A stretch of DNA of 9,479 nt from an uncultured Microcoleaceae cyanobacterium (GTDB lineage: Bacteria; Cyanobacteriota; Cyanobacteriia; Cyanobacteriales; Microcoleaceae), in assembly GCA_938083405.1 (NCBI GenBank), contig CALKCV010000541.1, positions 1-9,479 on the forward strand, given 5' to 3'. The translations under genes were made by a program, and so were the position numbers. Shown piece by piece: positions 1 to 5,643 of the stretch; position 1 is the stretch's first letter, and every line of letters begins with the position of its first letter. Under the pieces are notes generated by a model. That model had not been told where the DNA came from, did not search any database, and was given only the letters and a program-made list of their open reading frames with translations.

Positions 1-30
1 TTATTAATTATTAATTGTTAATTGATATTA
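1..30. repeat. Heptamer tandem repeat, left edge
   Basis: Three 7-nt units (TTATTAA, TTATTAA, TTGTTAA) followed by a decaying tail. The array probably continues beyond the left edge of the window. It has the same period and composition as the arrays at 2834, 4314 and 4543, and matches the cyanobacterial short tandemly repeated repetitive (STRR) class. It lies about 50 nt upstream of the pseudouridine synthase gene. Confidence 0.8.
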
Positions 31-79
31 GATTCCCATACTTCTGAGTGCAGCAAGATCATCCTTTTCGGTTAAGCCA

Positions 80-673
80 GTGCCATTTCTCTATAAATAC
101 ATCCTATTTTACAAACCTTACAACGTTCTCTGCCAATTCACAGACAGCGATCCAAACGCCGCCGGGCGCAGCACCCTCAAAGATTACATCCAGATTCCCT
201 CCGTGTATTCGGTGGGACGACTGGACCGAGACAGCGAGGGACTGTTGCTGCTGACAAACGACGGACAACTAAAACACCGACTCACCGACCCCAAATTTGC
301 CCATCCGCGCACCTACTGGGTGCAAGTGGAGCGCATCCCGGACGAAAAAGCAATTAACCGACTGCGCCAAGGAGTCGAAATCAAAAACTATCGCACCCGC
401 CCCGCTAAGGTCCGCTTGCTGCCAGCAGAACCAGAACTGCCGCCCCGAGAACCGCCTATCAGATTTCGCAAGAACGTACCTACGGCCTGGTTGGAGATGA
501 CTCTGACGGAAGGTCGCAACCGACAAGTGAGGCGGATGACTGCGGCAGTGGGGTTTCCTACTTTGCGCTTGGTGAGGGTTGCAGCAGGCCCGCTGCGGCT
601 AGAAGCTTTGTCGCCGGGGGAGTGGCGGGAATTGACTGCGGAAGAAATCGAAGACTTGCGCTGTTTCCCGTAG
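80..673 (+). CDS. rluE: 23S rRNA pseudouridine synthase, RsuA/RluE type
   Basis: Isomerises a specific uridine in 23S rRNA to pseudouridine. The E. coli RluE relative acts on U2457; the target here is inferred. The catalytic signature GRLDRDSEGL is at residues 46-55, with D49 the expected catalytic aspartate. The second family motif GRNRQVRRM is at 145-153, followed by the typical FPTLRLVRVAAGPLRL stretch. The protein starts almost directly with the catalytic domain (YILFYKPYNVL), so it lacks the N-terminal S4 RNA-binding domain of RsuA and RluB; this and the 197-residue length fit RluE. The start is GTG at 80: an in-frame TAG at 29-31 limits extension, and no ATG lies between. No clear Shine-Dalgarno is visible. 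It converges on the YdcF gene, with a large inverted repeat between. The family is certain; the RluE subtype is likely. Confidence 0.93.
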   Translation: MPFLYKYILFYKPYNVLCQFTDSDPNAAGRSTLKDYIQIPSVYSVGRLDRDSEGLLLLTNDGQLKHRLTDPKFAHPRTYWVQVERIPDEKAINRLRQGVEIKNYRTRPAKVRLLPAEPELPPREPPIRFRKNVPTAWLEMTLTEGRNRQVRRMTAAVGFPTLRLVRVAAGPLRLEALSPGEWRELTAEEIEDLRCFP

Positions 674-734
674 AACGGAGCGCAATGTCTGTAAAGATTA
701 TTAATACAGGTTCCAGACTGAAAATGTCCGGGTT

Positions 735-786
735 GTAGTAATCGCTTTAGCGATTCATCTATCTAAATCGCTAAAGCGATTACTAC
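735..786. repeat. 21-bp perfect inverted repeat in convergent spacer
   Basis: Two 21-nt arms (735-755 and 766-786) are exact reverse complements around a 10-nt loop. Each arm also contains a smaller hairpin (AATCGC-TTTA-GCGATT and its complement), so the element is nested. It sits between the ends of two converging genes and could fold in either transcript, so it may act as a bidirectional terminator or 3' stabiliser, although no clear U-tract follows. A 10-nt palindrome CGAACGTTCG (786-795) abuts it. The 11-mer GTTCGTAGTAA at its right edge (minus strand, 780-790) recurs at 1580-1590, which suggests a dispersed palindromic repeat family. Confidence 0.8.
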
Positions 787-837
787 GAACGTTCGCTAGC
801 TACATCTTTAGCACTGCCCATCGATTTTGTTAGTTCT

Positions 838-1575
838 TTACCTCGAACAAATCGACTCTGGTTTTAACTGGGCCTGATGTTCGCATTTAAAACCGCGATC
901 GCACCACCGTTCCATATCTACCTCCGTCAGTCGCACCAATTTAGAACATTCTGGCCCGTCTGTCACCTGAGAGACGGCCGCCCAAGCTAGAGCGCGACCG
1001 ACATCTAAGATTGTTTTTAACCACGACTCCGTATTACCAGGTACTCCGTTTTCGGGCACTATTTCCATTTCTACCCAGACACCGCGAGAACCCAAAATAA
1101 TTTGTGCCAGCCATTTTGCTCTGGGTAAATGATGTGCAGAAGTGACGACCTTTACATGACGTACCTGCCATTTCTCTAAAATTGACAGCCCAAAATAGAA
1201 GTTGCCAAAAGTTGACTTGGCGCAACTTTCCAGCCAAACTTGCTCGGTGGGTGCCCCGGTGCGGTCGAACAAACCGACTATACAGGGCGCGGAGGCACCG
1301 GCGGAGATTAAAATTGGGGTTTCTGGGTCTTGTTTGGCGATTTTTTCGGCGACGTACATTTCCCTTTTAATGCTGCCACCCAAGACTAGATAAGTTCCTA
1401 TCGGTTGTTGGGACGCGCTAAAAAGAGCGATCGCCCATCCCCCCACCAACACAAATAAACCTACCACCAAAGGTAACAGAAATAATAACAATCTTTTCCT
1501 CTTTCTTCTCTGACTGGAAGAAGGGGGTTTGTGGGGCGGCGTTTCCTGTGGATTTGTATTTTTATTGTCGTTCAC
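838..1575 (-). CDS. YdcF/DUF218 family membrane-anchored protein
   Basis: A DUF218 (ElyC/SanA/YdcF-type) protein of 245 residues. The family is linked to envelope and peptidoglycan-precursor functions in some bacteria, but the activity here is unknown. A Lys/Arg-rich cytoplasmic start (residues 22-28, QRRKRKR) precedes one hydrophobic segment at about 29-52, which should anchor the rest outside the membrane. The DUF218 core follows: YLVLGGS at 62-68, ILISAG at 88-93, the ExxSxxTxxN-type motif at 116-125 (E116, S121, T122, N125) and VVTSAHHLPRA at 143-153. The C-terminal third, after about residue 200, has four cysteines and no family motif I recognise. The start is GTG at 1575: an in-frame TAG lies upstream, with no ATG between. 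It follows the 1709-2515 gene on the same strand, but palindromes in the 133-nt gap argue against tight coupling. Confidence 0.85.
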   Translation of the reverse strand: MNDNKNTNPQETPPHKPPSSSQRRKRKRLLLFLLPLVVGLFVLVGGWAIALFSASQQPIGTYLVLGGSIKREMYVAEKIAKQDPETPILISAGASAPCIVGLFDRTGAPTEQVWLESCAKSTFGNFYFGLSILEKWQVRHVKVVTSAHHLPRAKWLAQIILGSRGVWVEMEIVPENGVPGNTESWLKTILDVGRALAWAAVSQVTDGPECSKLVRLTEVDMERWCDRGFKCEHQAQLKPESICSR

Positions 1576-1579
1576 TTCA

Positions 1580-1590
1580 GTTCGTAGTAA
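1580..1590. repeat. Fragment of dispersed palindromic repeat
   Basis: The 11-mer GTTCGTAGTAA just upstream of the YdcF start is identical to the outer edge of the 735-786 element, read on the minus strand (780-790). The following bases (GCAC) differ from the AATCGC-type continuation there. It may be a half-copy of a related repeat, or chance: 11 nt is short. Confidence 0.35.
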
Positions 1591-1639
1591 GCACGAAGAT
1601 TGCTATAAAGTTAGTTTTTTCTAATTACTCCGATAGTCC

Positions 1640-1669
1640 AGAAACCGGGTTTAAAAAAACTCGGTTTCT
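1640..1669 (-). terminator. Hairpin downstream of the 1709-2515 gene
   Basis: A 13-bp stem (1640-1652 with 1657-1669) closes an AAAA loop. The only imperfection is one position that would be a G-U-type wobble. The arms read AGAAACCGGGTTT and AAACTCGGTTTCT. It lies about 40 nt past the stop of the minus-strand gene and before the YdcF start, so on the minus strand it could terminate the first gene. There is no strong U-run after the stem, so it may instead be a dispersed palindrome. Confidence 0.5.
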
Positions 1670-1676
1670 TATAACG

Positions 1677-1698
1677 AGAATTGCTATATAGCAATTCT
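1677..1698. repeat. 22-nt perfect palindrome
   Basis: The sequence AGAATTGCTAT followed by its exact reverse complement is a 22-nt perfect palindrome. It lies 10 nt from the end of the 1709-2515 gene and next to a HIP1 site (GCGATCGC). It has no loop, so it could be cruciform, a protein site, or part of the 3' hairpin cluster of that gene. It forms a pair with the 1640-1669 hairpin. Confidence 0.6.
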
Positions 1699-1708
1699 AA
1701 GCGATCGC

Positions 1709-2515
1709 CTATTCTTCCGACTCCGGTACGGTAAATTTCACTTCTCCGTCTTCTCCCTCTTCTTTCTTTACCCCCAATTCTAAAAGTTCTTTAGTAGCGC
1801 GATCGCGAACTCTTTGATCTCGGGTTTGGTAGTACACCCACAGCCAGCCATTAATCTTAATTGACTTGCTATCTGGATCCTGACGTAAAAACTCCGCCGT
1901 ATTTTCAAACAAGGGAACTAATTGTTCGTCGTCGGTTCCCTCGGCCCACTCAGCCGCCAATTGGTGAGAAGCGATCGAACCTTCGATGTCTCCCACCAGC
2001 AGTAATTGGTCGATGCCTCTATATCTCGGCACCAGCCAAGCATCGGGATGGATTTCTGGAGAGAGAGACTCTACGCCTCGCGTCATATATTCGACTCCGA
2101 CTTTTGGTTTGCCTTCGTATATAGATAGAGAATTAGAAACAAATAAATAAATATCGACCCAGCGCGGATTGAGTTTGGTTACGATATCGAAGTAGTCTTC
2201 GCTTAGAGAATATCCCGTTTTATTTCTGGCATCGTCGTCGCCGAAATATTCGAGAAATTCGAGAAAGGTCCAATCTGCGATTAAATTATCGAAGCCGAAG
2301 GTGGGGGCTGCTTTTAAGACTTGCAACCGCAAAGCCTCTTGCTGCTCTTGGCGCAGGAGCTCTTCTGAAGATGCAATGTTTCGCTTTCTCAGGGGAGAAC
2401 CGGAGGGGGGCCAAAATAGCTGCATGGCAATAATCCCTCCCATAGCTGCCAGGGCGATCGCCAGATTTTTTAGCCAACCAAACTGTTTTTGTGGTTCGTT
2501 TTTTGACTTCGCCAT
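1709..2515 (-). CDS. Conserved-looking membrane-anchored protein of unknown function
   Basis: I do not recognise a named family. The 268-residue product has a short Lys/Gln-rich N-terminus, then one hydrophobic segment at about 15-35 (LKNLAIALAAMGGIIAMQLFW), which is a signal anchor or an uncleaved signal. The rest is soluble and mostly helical, rich in Trp, Tyr and Phe (for example FDNLIADWTFLEFLEYFGDDDAR, split by short polar turns). The spacing of aromatic helices resembles a divergent TPR/alpha-solenoid fold: LNPRWVDIYLFVSNSLSIYEGKPKVGVEYM could be one helix pair. The C-terminus is acidic (EEGEDGEVKFTVPESEE). The start is ATG at 2515 with an AAGGA ribosome-binding site at 2520-2524, about 4 nt upstream. 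That the ORF is real is supported by its length, this RBS and cyanobacterial codon use. The TPR-like fold is inference only. Confidence 0.8.
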   Translation of the reverse strand: MAKSKNEPQKQFGWLKNLAIALAAMGGIIAMQLFWPPSGSPLRKRNIASSEELLRQEQQEALRLQVLKAAPTFGFDNLIADWTFLEFLEYFGDDDARNKTGYSLSEDYFDIVTKLNPRWVDIYLFVSNSLSIYEGKPKVGVEYMTRGVESLSPEIHPDAWLVPRYRGIDQLLLVGDIEGSIASHQLAAEWAEGTDDEQLVPLFENTAEFLRQDPDSKSIKINGWLWVYYQTRDQRVRDRATKELLELGVKKEEGEDGEVKFTVPESEE

Positions 2516-3011
2516 CTCGTCCTTAACCTCTTTCGATCTTTGTTTTTAATTTTATCTCGGTCGATATCTCTACGCCAAAACCCTCCAAAGGCGCGAGGAG
2601 ATTATTGATTCAATGGCTAGAAATTCCCGATCGCCCCCACCAACCACTGTAAAAAGTAAAGATTTATTAAGCCTTTTTTACTCGGTACCCCTTTGAGAAA
2701 AACGTTCGTCGGGACAAATATTCGGGAGCAGCTACGAAAAAATAAGTAGTTAACTCGGCTCAAATCGAATAAATATTTATTTCTGCCCCCGGTATCTAAC
2801 GAAGTTAATGTCCCGCGAGTGGGGCACGCTAAATTAATTATTAATTATTAATTATTAATTATTAATTATTTAAGTAGCCACTCCTAATTTCAATAGATAG
2901 AATGGAAAGTAGAGTCAGCCGTATCGAATCCAGAAATTAGTTATTCACCAGACCCGCATACCATAAAGCAGGTCGGTTTGTCAAGTAAATAAACGTCAAA
3001 CTAAAAAGAAT
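2516..3011. other. Non-coding divergent spacer before ctpB
   Basis: About 500 nt between divergent genes, with no ORF I can support. It holds the RBS of the minus-strand gene at its left end, a 14-nt palindrome AATAAATATTTATT (2768-2781), a five-unit heptamer array (2834-2868), and a possible -10 box TAGAAT (2898-2903) without a convincing -35. The 11-mer TTTGTCAAGTA at 2977-2987 recurs upstream of the ABC transporter gene (7581-7591). Promoters for both flanking genes should lie here, but I cannot place them firmly. The leader of the protease gene shows only a weak RBS (AAAAAGAAT before the ATG). Confidence 0.7.
2834..2868. repeat. Heptamer tandem array (5 units)
   Basis: Five perfect TTAATTA units in a row, followed by a truncated sixth (TTATTTA-like). 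Same heptamer class as the arrays at 1, 4314 and 4543. It lies mid-spacer, about 140 nt upstream of the ctpB start. Confidence 0.9.
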
Positions 3012-4319
3012 ATGAATCAAACCGCAAAAGGCTTTGGAAAGTCTAAAGCTATTGTTTACAGTGGAGCGATCGCCGCAACTGCTGCCCTATCATTATTAGT
3101 CGGGGGGCCGGTAAAGGCAGAACTAGAGCAAAGCCCTAAAGCCGTGCTGGACGAAGCATGGCAAATCGTCAACCGGGAGTATGTCGATTCCACCTTTAAT
3201 CATATAGATTGGCAAGCCACCAGACAGGAACTATTAAGCAAAGAGTACGCATCTGCGGAACAAGCTTATGCCACCCTGCGCGAAGCTTTAGAAGAATTAA
3301 ACGATCCTTATACCCGTTTTTTAGACCCCAAACAGTTTCAGGCCCTCACCAGCCAAACTTCAGGAGAAATGACTGGAGTGGGGATGCAGCTTAGAGAAGA
3401 TCGAGAAACTCAAACCATCGCCGTGGTGGGAACCCTCGAAGATTCCCCGGCGATGAATGCAGGGCTAAAACCGGGCGATCGGATAGTTGCTATTAACGGC
3501 GCGCCTACCGAAACTATGAGCGTATCCGATGCGGCAGAATTGATTCGCGGCGAGATCGGCACTCGGGTAAGCCTGCGAGTGACTCGTTTGGGACTGGAGG
3601 AATTTGATGTAACTCTGACTAGGGCCTTGATTGAACTGAAGGCAGTCCACAACCGCCTCCAGCAGGAAGGCGATCGGCAAGTGGGTTACATTCGCTTGCA
3701 AGAATTTAGCTCCCACGCCGGCGAACAAATGGAAAAGGCCATTAACGAGCTCGAAAAGCAAGGTGCGGATGCTTTTGTTTTGGATTTGCGCGGGAATCCA
3801 GGGGGTTTATTGCGGGTAAGTATTGATATTGCTCGGATGTGGATGGAGAAAGGGGCCATCGTCTCCACGGTAGATCGCCACGGCGATCGCGAAGAGGTCC
3901 GGGCCACTCGTTCTGCTTTGACCGATAAGCCTTTAGTGGTGCTGGTCAACGATGATTCTGCTAGTGCCAGCGAAATTTTAGCTGGTGCTTTAAAGGACAA
4001 TCATCGCGCTGTGGTGATGGGAGATAAGACTTTTGGCAAGGCTTTAGTCCAGTCGGTTCATTCTTTATCCGATGGTTCCGGTTTGGCGGTGACGATCGCT
4101 CATTACTATACTCCCAACGGTACTGATATTAGTAAAAAAGGCGTGACTCCCGATGTTATGGTGTCTTTAACTGAAGACGAAAAACGAAAAATAGCAACTC
4201 AACCAGAAGCGATCGGTACTTTATCCGATCCTTTATACGCCCGGGCGATCGACCTTTTAAGAAACGATCCGTTGATGCGTTCTTTGTTATTAGACCCCGG
4301 GATGCAAGCAGGCAATTAA
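3012..4319 (+). CDS. ctpB: Carboxyl-terminal processing protease, S41 family (CtpB-like)
   Basis: A serine protease exported to the periplasm or thylakoid lumen. Its family includes CtpA, which trims the D1 precursor of photosystem II; the CtpB and CtpC paralogues have less certain roles. The N-terminus has a signal peptide (basic to K12, hydrophobic to about 31, likely cut after VKA at 34-36). A PDZ domain follows at about 118-200, with GVGMQL and LKPGDRI. The S41 catalytic core spans about 205-395, with DLRGNPGGLL, then SASASEILAGAL at 316-327 and TFGKALVQS. By the 25-residue Ser-Lys spacing of E. coli Tsp, the dyad is S318 and K343. The early sequence (VLDEAWQIVNREYVDSTF) recalls CtpB more than CtpA or CtpC, but this is from memory. 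Start ATG at 3012; length 435 is normal. The stop codon TAA (4317-4319) falls inside the first unit of the heptamer array. Confidence 0.92.
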   Translation: MNQTAKGFGKSKAIVYSGAIAATAALSLLVGGPVKAELEQSPKAVLDEAWQIVNREYVDSTFNHIDWQATRQELLSKEYASAEQAYATLREALEELNDPYTRFLDPKQFQALTSQTSGEMTGVGMQLREDRETQTIAVVGTLEDSPAMNAGLKPGDRIVAINGAPTETMSVSDAAELIRGEIGTRVSLRVTRLGLEEFDVTLTRALIELKAVHNRLQQEGDRQVGYIRLQEFSSHAGEQMEKAINELEKQGADAFVLDLRGNPGGLLRVSIDIARMWMEKGAIVSTVDRHGDREEVRATRSALTDKPLVVLVNDDSASASEILAGALKDNHRAVVMGDKTFGKALVQSVHSLSDGSGLAVTIAHYYTPNGTDISKKGVTPDVMVSLTEDEKRKIATQPEAIGTLSDPLYARAIDLLRNDPLMRSLLLDPGMQAGN

Positions 4320-4355
4320 TAATTAATAATTAATAATTAACAATTAATAATTAAT
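4314..4355. repeat. Heptamer tandem array overlapping the ctpB stop
   Basis: Six contiguous 7-nt units: AATTAAT three times, AATTAAC, then AATTAAT twice. The first unit contains the last sense bases and the TAA of ctpB, so the gene ends in repeat DNA. It is inverted relative to the array at 4543-4584 on the far side of the spacer. Confidence 0.92.
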
Positions 4356-4364
4356 TAAGGGTGT

Positions 4365-4395
4365 CCGCCTTAATGGTAATTAACCGTTAAGGCGG
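4365..4395 (+). terminator. Hairpin after ctpB
   Basis: The stem CCGCCTTAA / TTAAGGCGG is extended by one U-G wobble and GGT/ACC, for about 13 pairs around a 5-nt loop. It begins 46 nt past the ctpB stop, just beyond the heptamer array. No U-tract follows on the plus strand. On the minus strand the stem is followed by A/T-rich repeat DNA, so it may serve convergent transcription from moaB as well. Terminator function is inferred. Confidence 0.5.
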
Positions 4396-4435
4396 GCAAA
4401 ATAGGTCAAATCTGCCGGCAATAACGCAGGAACGG

Positions 4436-4497
4436 GGGGGTTGATAGCATTCCTAAATAGTTCGCTGCTTATGGTGCATAAGCGTATAGCAACCCCC
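4436..4497. repeat. Imperfect nested inverted repeat in ctpB/moaB spacer
   Basis: The outer arms GGGGGTTG (4436-4443) and CAACCCCC (4490-4497) enclose an inner hairpin, GCTTATG (4467-4473) with CATAAGC (4477-4483) and a 3-nt loop. The element could fold as a stem with a side hairpin on either strand. It may be a degenerate palindromic repeat or a structured 3' end. I do not recognise an Rfam-type family. Confidence 0.5.
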
Positions 4498-4542
4498 GCA
4501 CCGATGCCTATATATTAATTACCAATGAATTTTGCACGAGTT

Positions 4543-4584
4543 GTTAATTATTAATTATTAATTATTAATTATTAATTGTTAATT
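4543..4584. repeat. Heptamer tandem array overlapping the moaB stop
   Basis: Six contiguous units on the plus strand: GTTAATT, ATTAATT four times, GTTAATT. The array runs into the minus-strand TAA stop of moaB (4583-4585). Read along each gene's own strand, the arrays after moaB and after ctpB have the same AATTAAT orientation. Confidence 0.92.
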
Positions 4585-5089
4585 ATTTACCCAACTGCTT
4601 TACTAAATGGACTAACTCGGGTAAGATGAATTTTTCCATAGCTAATCGAACGGCATTGCTAGAACCGGGAATAGAAAAAATCAACTTGCCTCGATAGACT
4701 CCAGCAACAGCCCGAGAAGCGATCGCTCTAGAACTTATTTCCTGATAGCTCAACCAGCGAAATAATTCGCCGAAACCGGGTAAAGTTTTTTCTAACAAAC
4801 CCTCAATCGCATCGTAAGTAGTATCTCTCGGAGCAATGCCAGTTCCTCCGTTAAAAATTAAAACATCCACATCGGAACGTTGAGATAAATCCTCAATAAT
4901 CTCTCGTATTTGTTCCGCCTCGTCTTTAATTACAGAATAAAAACTTAAATGATGACCGACATCTTTTAATAGCTGTTTAATTAACTGACCGCTTTTATCT
5001 GTTTCGGGCGATCGCGTATCGCTAACAGTAATCGCCGCCGCATTAACGCTCAAAGCGAAAGTATCGGGATGAGGAATTTGTTCGCTCAT
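4583..5089 (-). CDS. moaB: MoaB/MogA-family molybdenum cofactor protein
   Basis: A 168-residue protein of the MoaB/MogA family, acting late in molybdenum cofactor assembly. MogA-type members adenylylate molybdopterin before metal insertion; in E. coli the role of MoaB itself is less clear. The opening strand is AAAITVSDTRS at 17-27, with D31-K32-S33-G34 after it. The molybdopterin-binding signature NGGTGIAPRDTT is at 80-91, and the C-terminal IPGSSNAVRLAME stretch is where the family carries its second conserved loop. The length is that of single-domain MoaB, without the extra domains of MoeA. Start ATG at 5089 with only a weak purine stretch upstream. It follows psb28 on the same strand after 94 nt, but a long hairpin between them suggests separate expression, and no functional link is evident. 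The stop lies at the edge of a heptamer array. Confidence 0.9.
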   Translation of the reverse strand: MSEQIPHPDTFALSVNAAAITVSDTRSPETDKSGQLIKQLLKDVGHHLSFYSVIKDEAEQIREIIEDLSQRSDVDVLIFNGGTGIAPRDTTYDAIEGLLEKTLPGFGELFRWLSYQEISSRAIASRAVAGVYRGKLIFSIPGSSNAVRLAMEKFILPELVHLVKQLGK

Positions 5090-5101
5090 AATCTTTAATT
5101 A

Positions 5102-5167
5102 TGGGTAGTGGGGTTGGGCGATCGGGCAGAAGAGCAAATAATAAGAACTCGCAAAACCCCATACCCA
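5102..5167 (-). promoter_or_regulatory. Long bulged hairpin between psb28 and moaB
   Basis: TGGGTA-G-TGGGGTT (5102-5115) pairs with AACCCCATACCCA (5155-5167) over 13 bp with one bulged G, leaving a 39-nt loop. It fills most of the 94-nt gap between the psb28 stop and the moaB start. It could reduce read-through from psb28 into moaB or hold the moaB leader. No U-tract follows, so a classical terminator is not certain. Confidence 0.4.
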
Positions 5168-5183
5168 AAGGCCCATTATCTAA

Positions 5184-5519
5184 TTAAGCTTGATTAAATC
5201 CTAAATCGTGTTCGGCGGCATATCGCTCCATAAAGCGCATAAACCGATCCCATTCTTCCTCGGACTTCATCACATAAAGACCTTCCAATGCTTTTGGCTG
5301 ACCGTTGACAAATTTGGCCTTAACTTCCCGAGTCGAAAGTTGCCCTTCTTCGTCAACCATAAACATTCCAGTAATCTCTTCAGCGTCAGAATCTATCAAG
5401 GCCTTGGGCTCGTCAAAAATGAAAGTAGCAGTGCCCTGAGTCCCGCTCTTAGAACGAGTTAAACGCACGTCAGGTACCACCACTTCGTCAATGCCCGGGG
5501 AAAATTGAATGCTTGCCAT
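5184..5519 (-). CDS. psb28: Photosystem II assembly factor Psb28
   Basis: Psb28 is a soluble, cytoplasm/stroma-side factor that binds CP47-containing photosystem II assembly intermediates; it is not part of the mature dimer. The 111-residue length and sequence fit the family throughout: IQFSPGIDE near residues 4-12, the TGTATFIF-like strand (QGTATFIFDEP) near 28-38, EITGMFMVDEEG in the middle, then the conserved tail EEWDRFMRFMERYAAEHDLGF. There are no membrane segments, as expected. Start ATG at 5519; the residues after it (MASIQFSPG) fit the known N-terminus. A strong hairpin at 5577-5608 insulates it from the gene upstream, so its own promoter should lie in the roughly 55 nt between, which is very A/T-rich. 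The gene identifies the organism as an oxygenic phototroph. Confidence 0.96.
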   Translation of the reverse strand: MASIQFSPGIDEVVVPDVRLTRSKSGTQGTATFIFDEPKALIDSDAEEITGMFMVDEEGQLSTREVKAKFVNGQPKALEGLYVMKSEEEWDRFMRFMERYAAEHDLGFNQA

Positions 5520-5576
5520 AATTTTGCTATCGATTTTTAAACAATCTTTAAACGAACATTATTCAATTTTAAAGCT

Positions 5577-5608
5577 TTGAGGGCACTCGAAAGAACGAGT
5601 GCCCTCAA
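5577..5608 (-). terminator. Strong hairpin after the SLH gene
   Basis: A perfect 13-bp stem (TTGAGGGCACTCG with CGAGTGCCCTCAA) closes a 6-nt loop. It begins 36 nt past the stop of the minus-strand SLH gene and lies 58 nt before the psb28 start. On the minus strand it is followed by an A/T-rich run (AGCTTTAAAATT) without a pure U-tract. It most likely terminates the SLH transcript. Confidence 0.7.
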
Positions 5609-5643
5609 TCGTATTTGCTATTTTGCTACTTTCCCAGGCCCCA

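Noticed and set aside
3465..4000. Long open frames antisense to ctpB
   Set aside because: They lie wholly opposite the PDZ and catalytic regions of a clear S41 protease and have no family features or RBS.
2834..4584. CRISPR array
   Set aside because: The repeats are 7 nt, directly tandem and have no spacers, so they are STRR-type heptamers.
3012..5519. A dedicated photosystem II repair cluster (ctpB with psb28)
   Set aside because: The genes are on opposite strands with moaB and a structured spacer between. Proximity alone does not support a joint unit, and the protease looks like CtpB, not the D1-processing CtpA.
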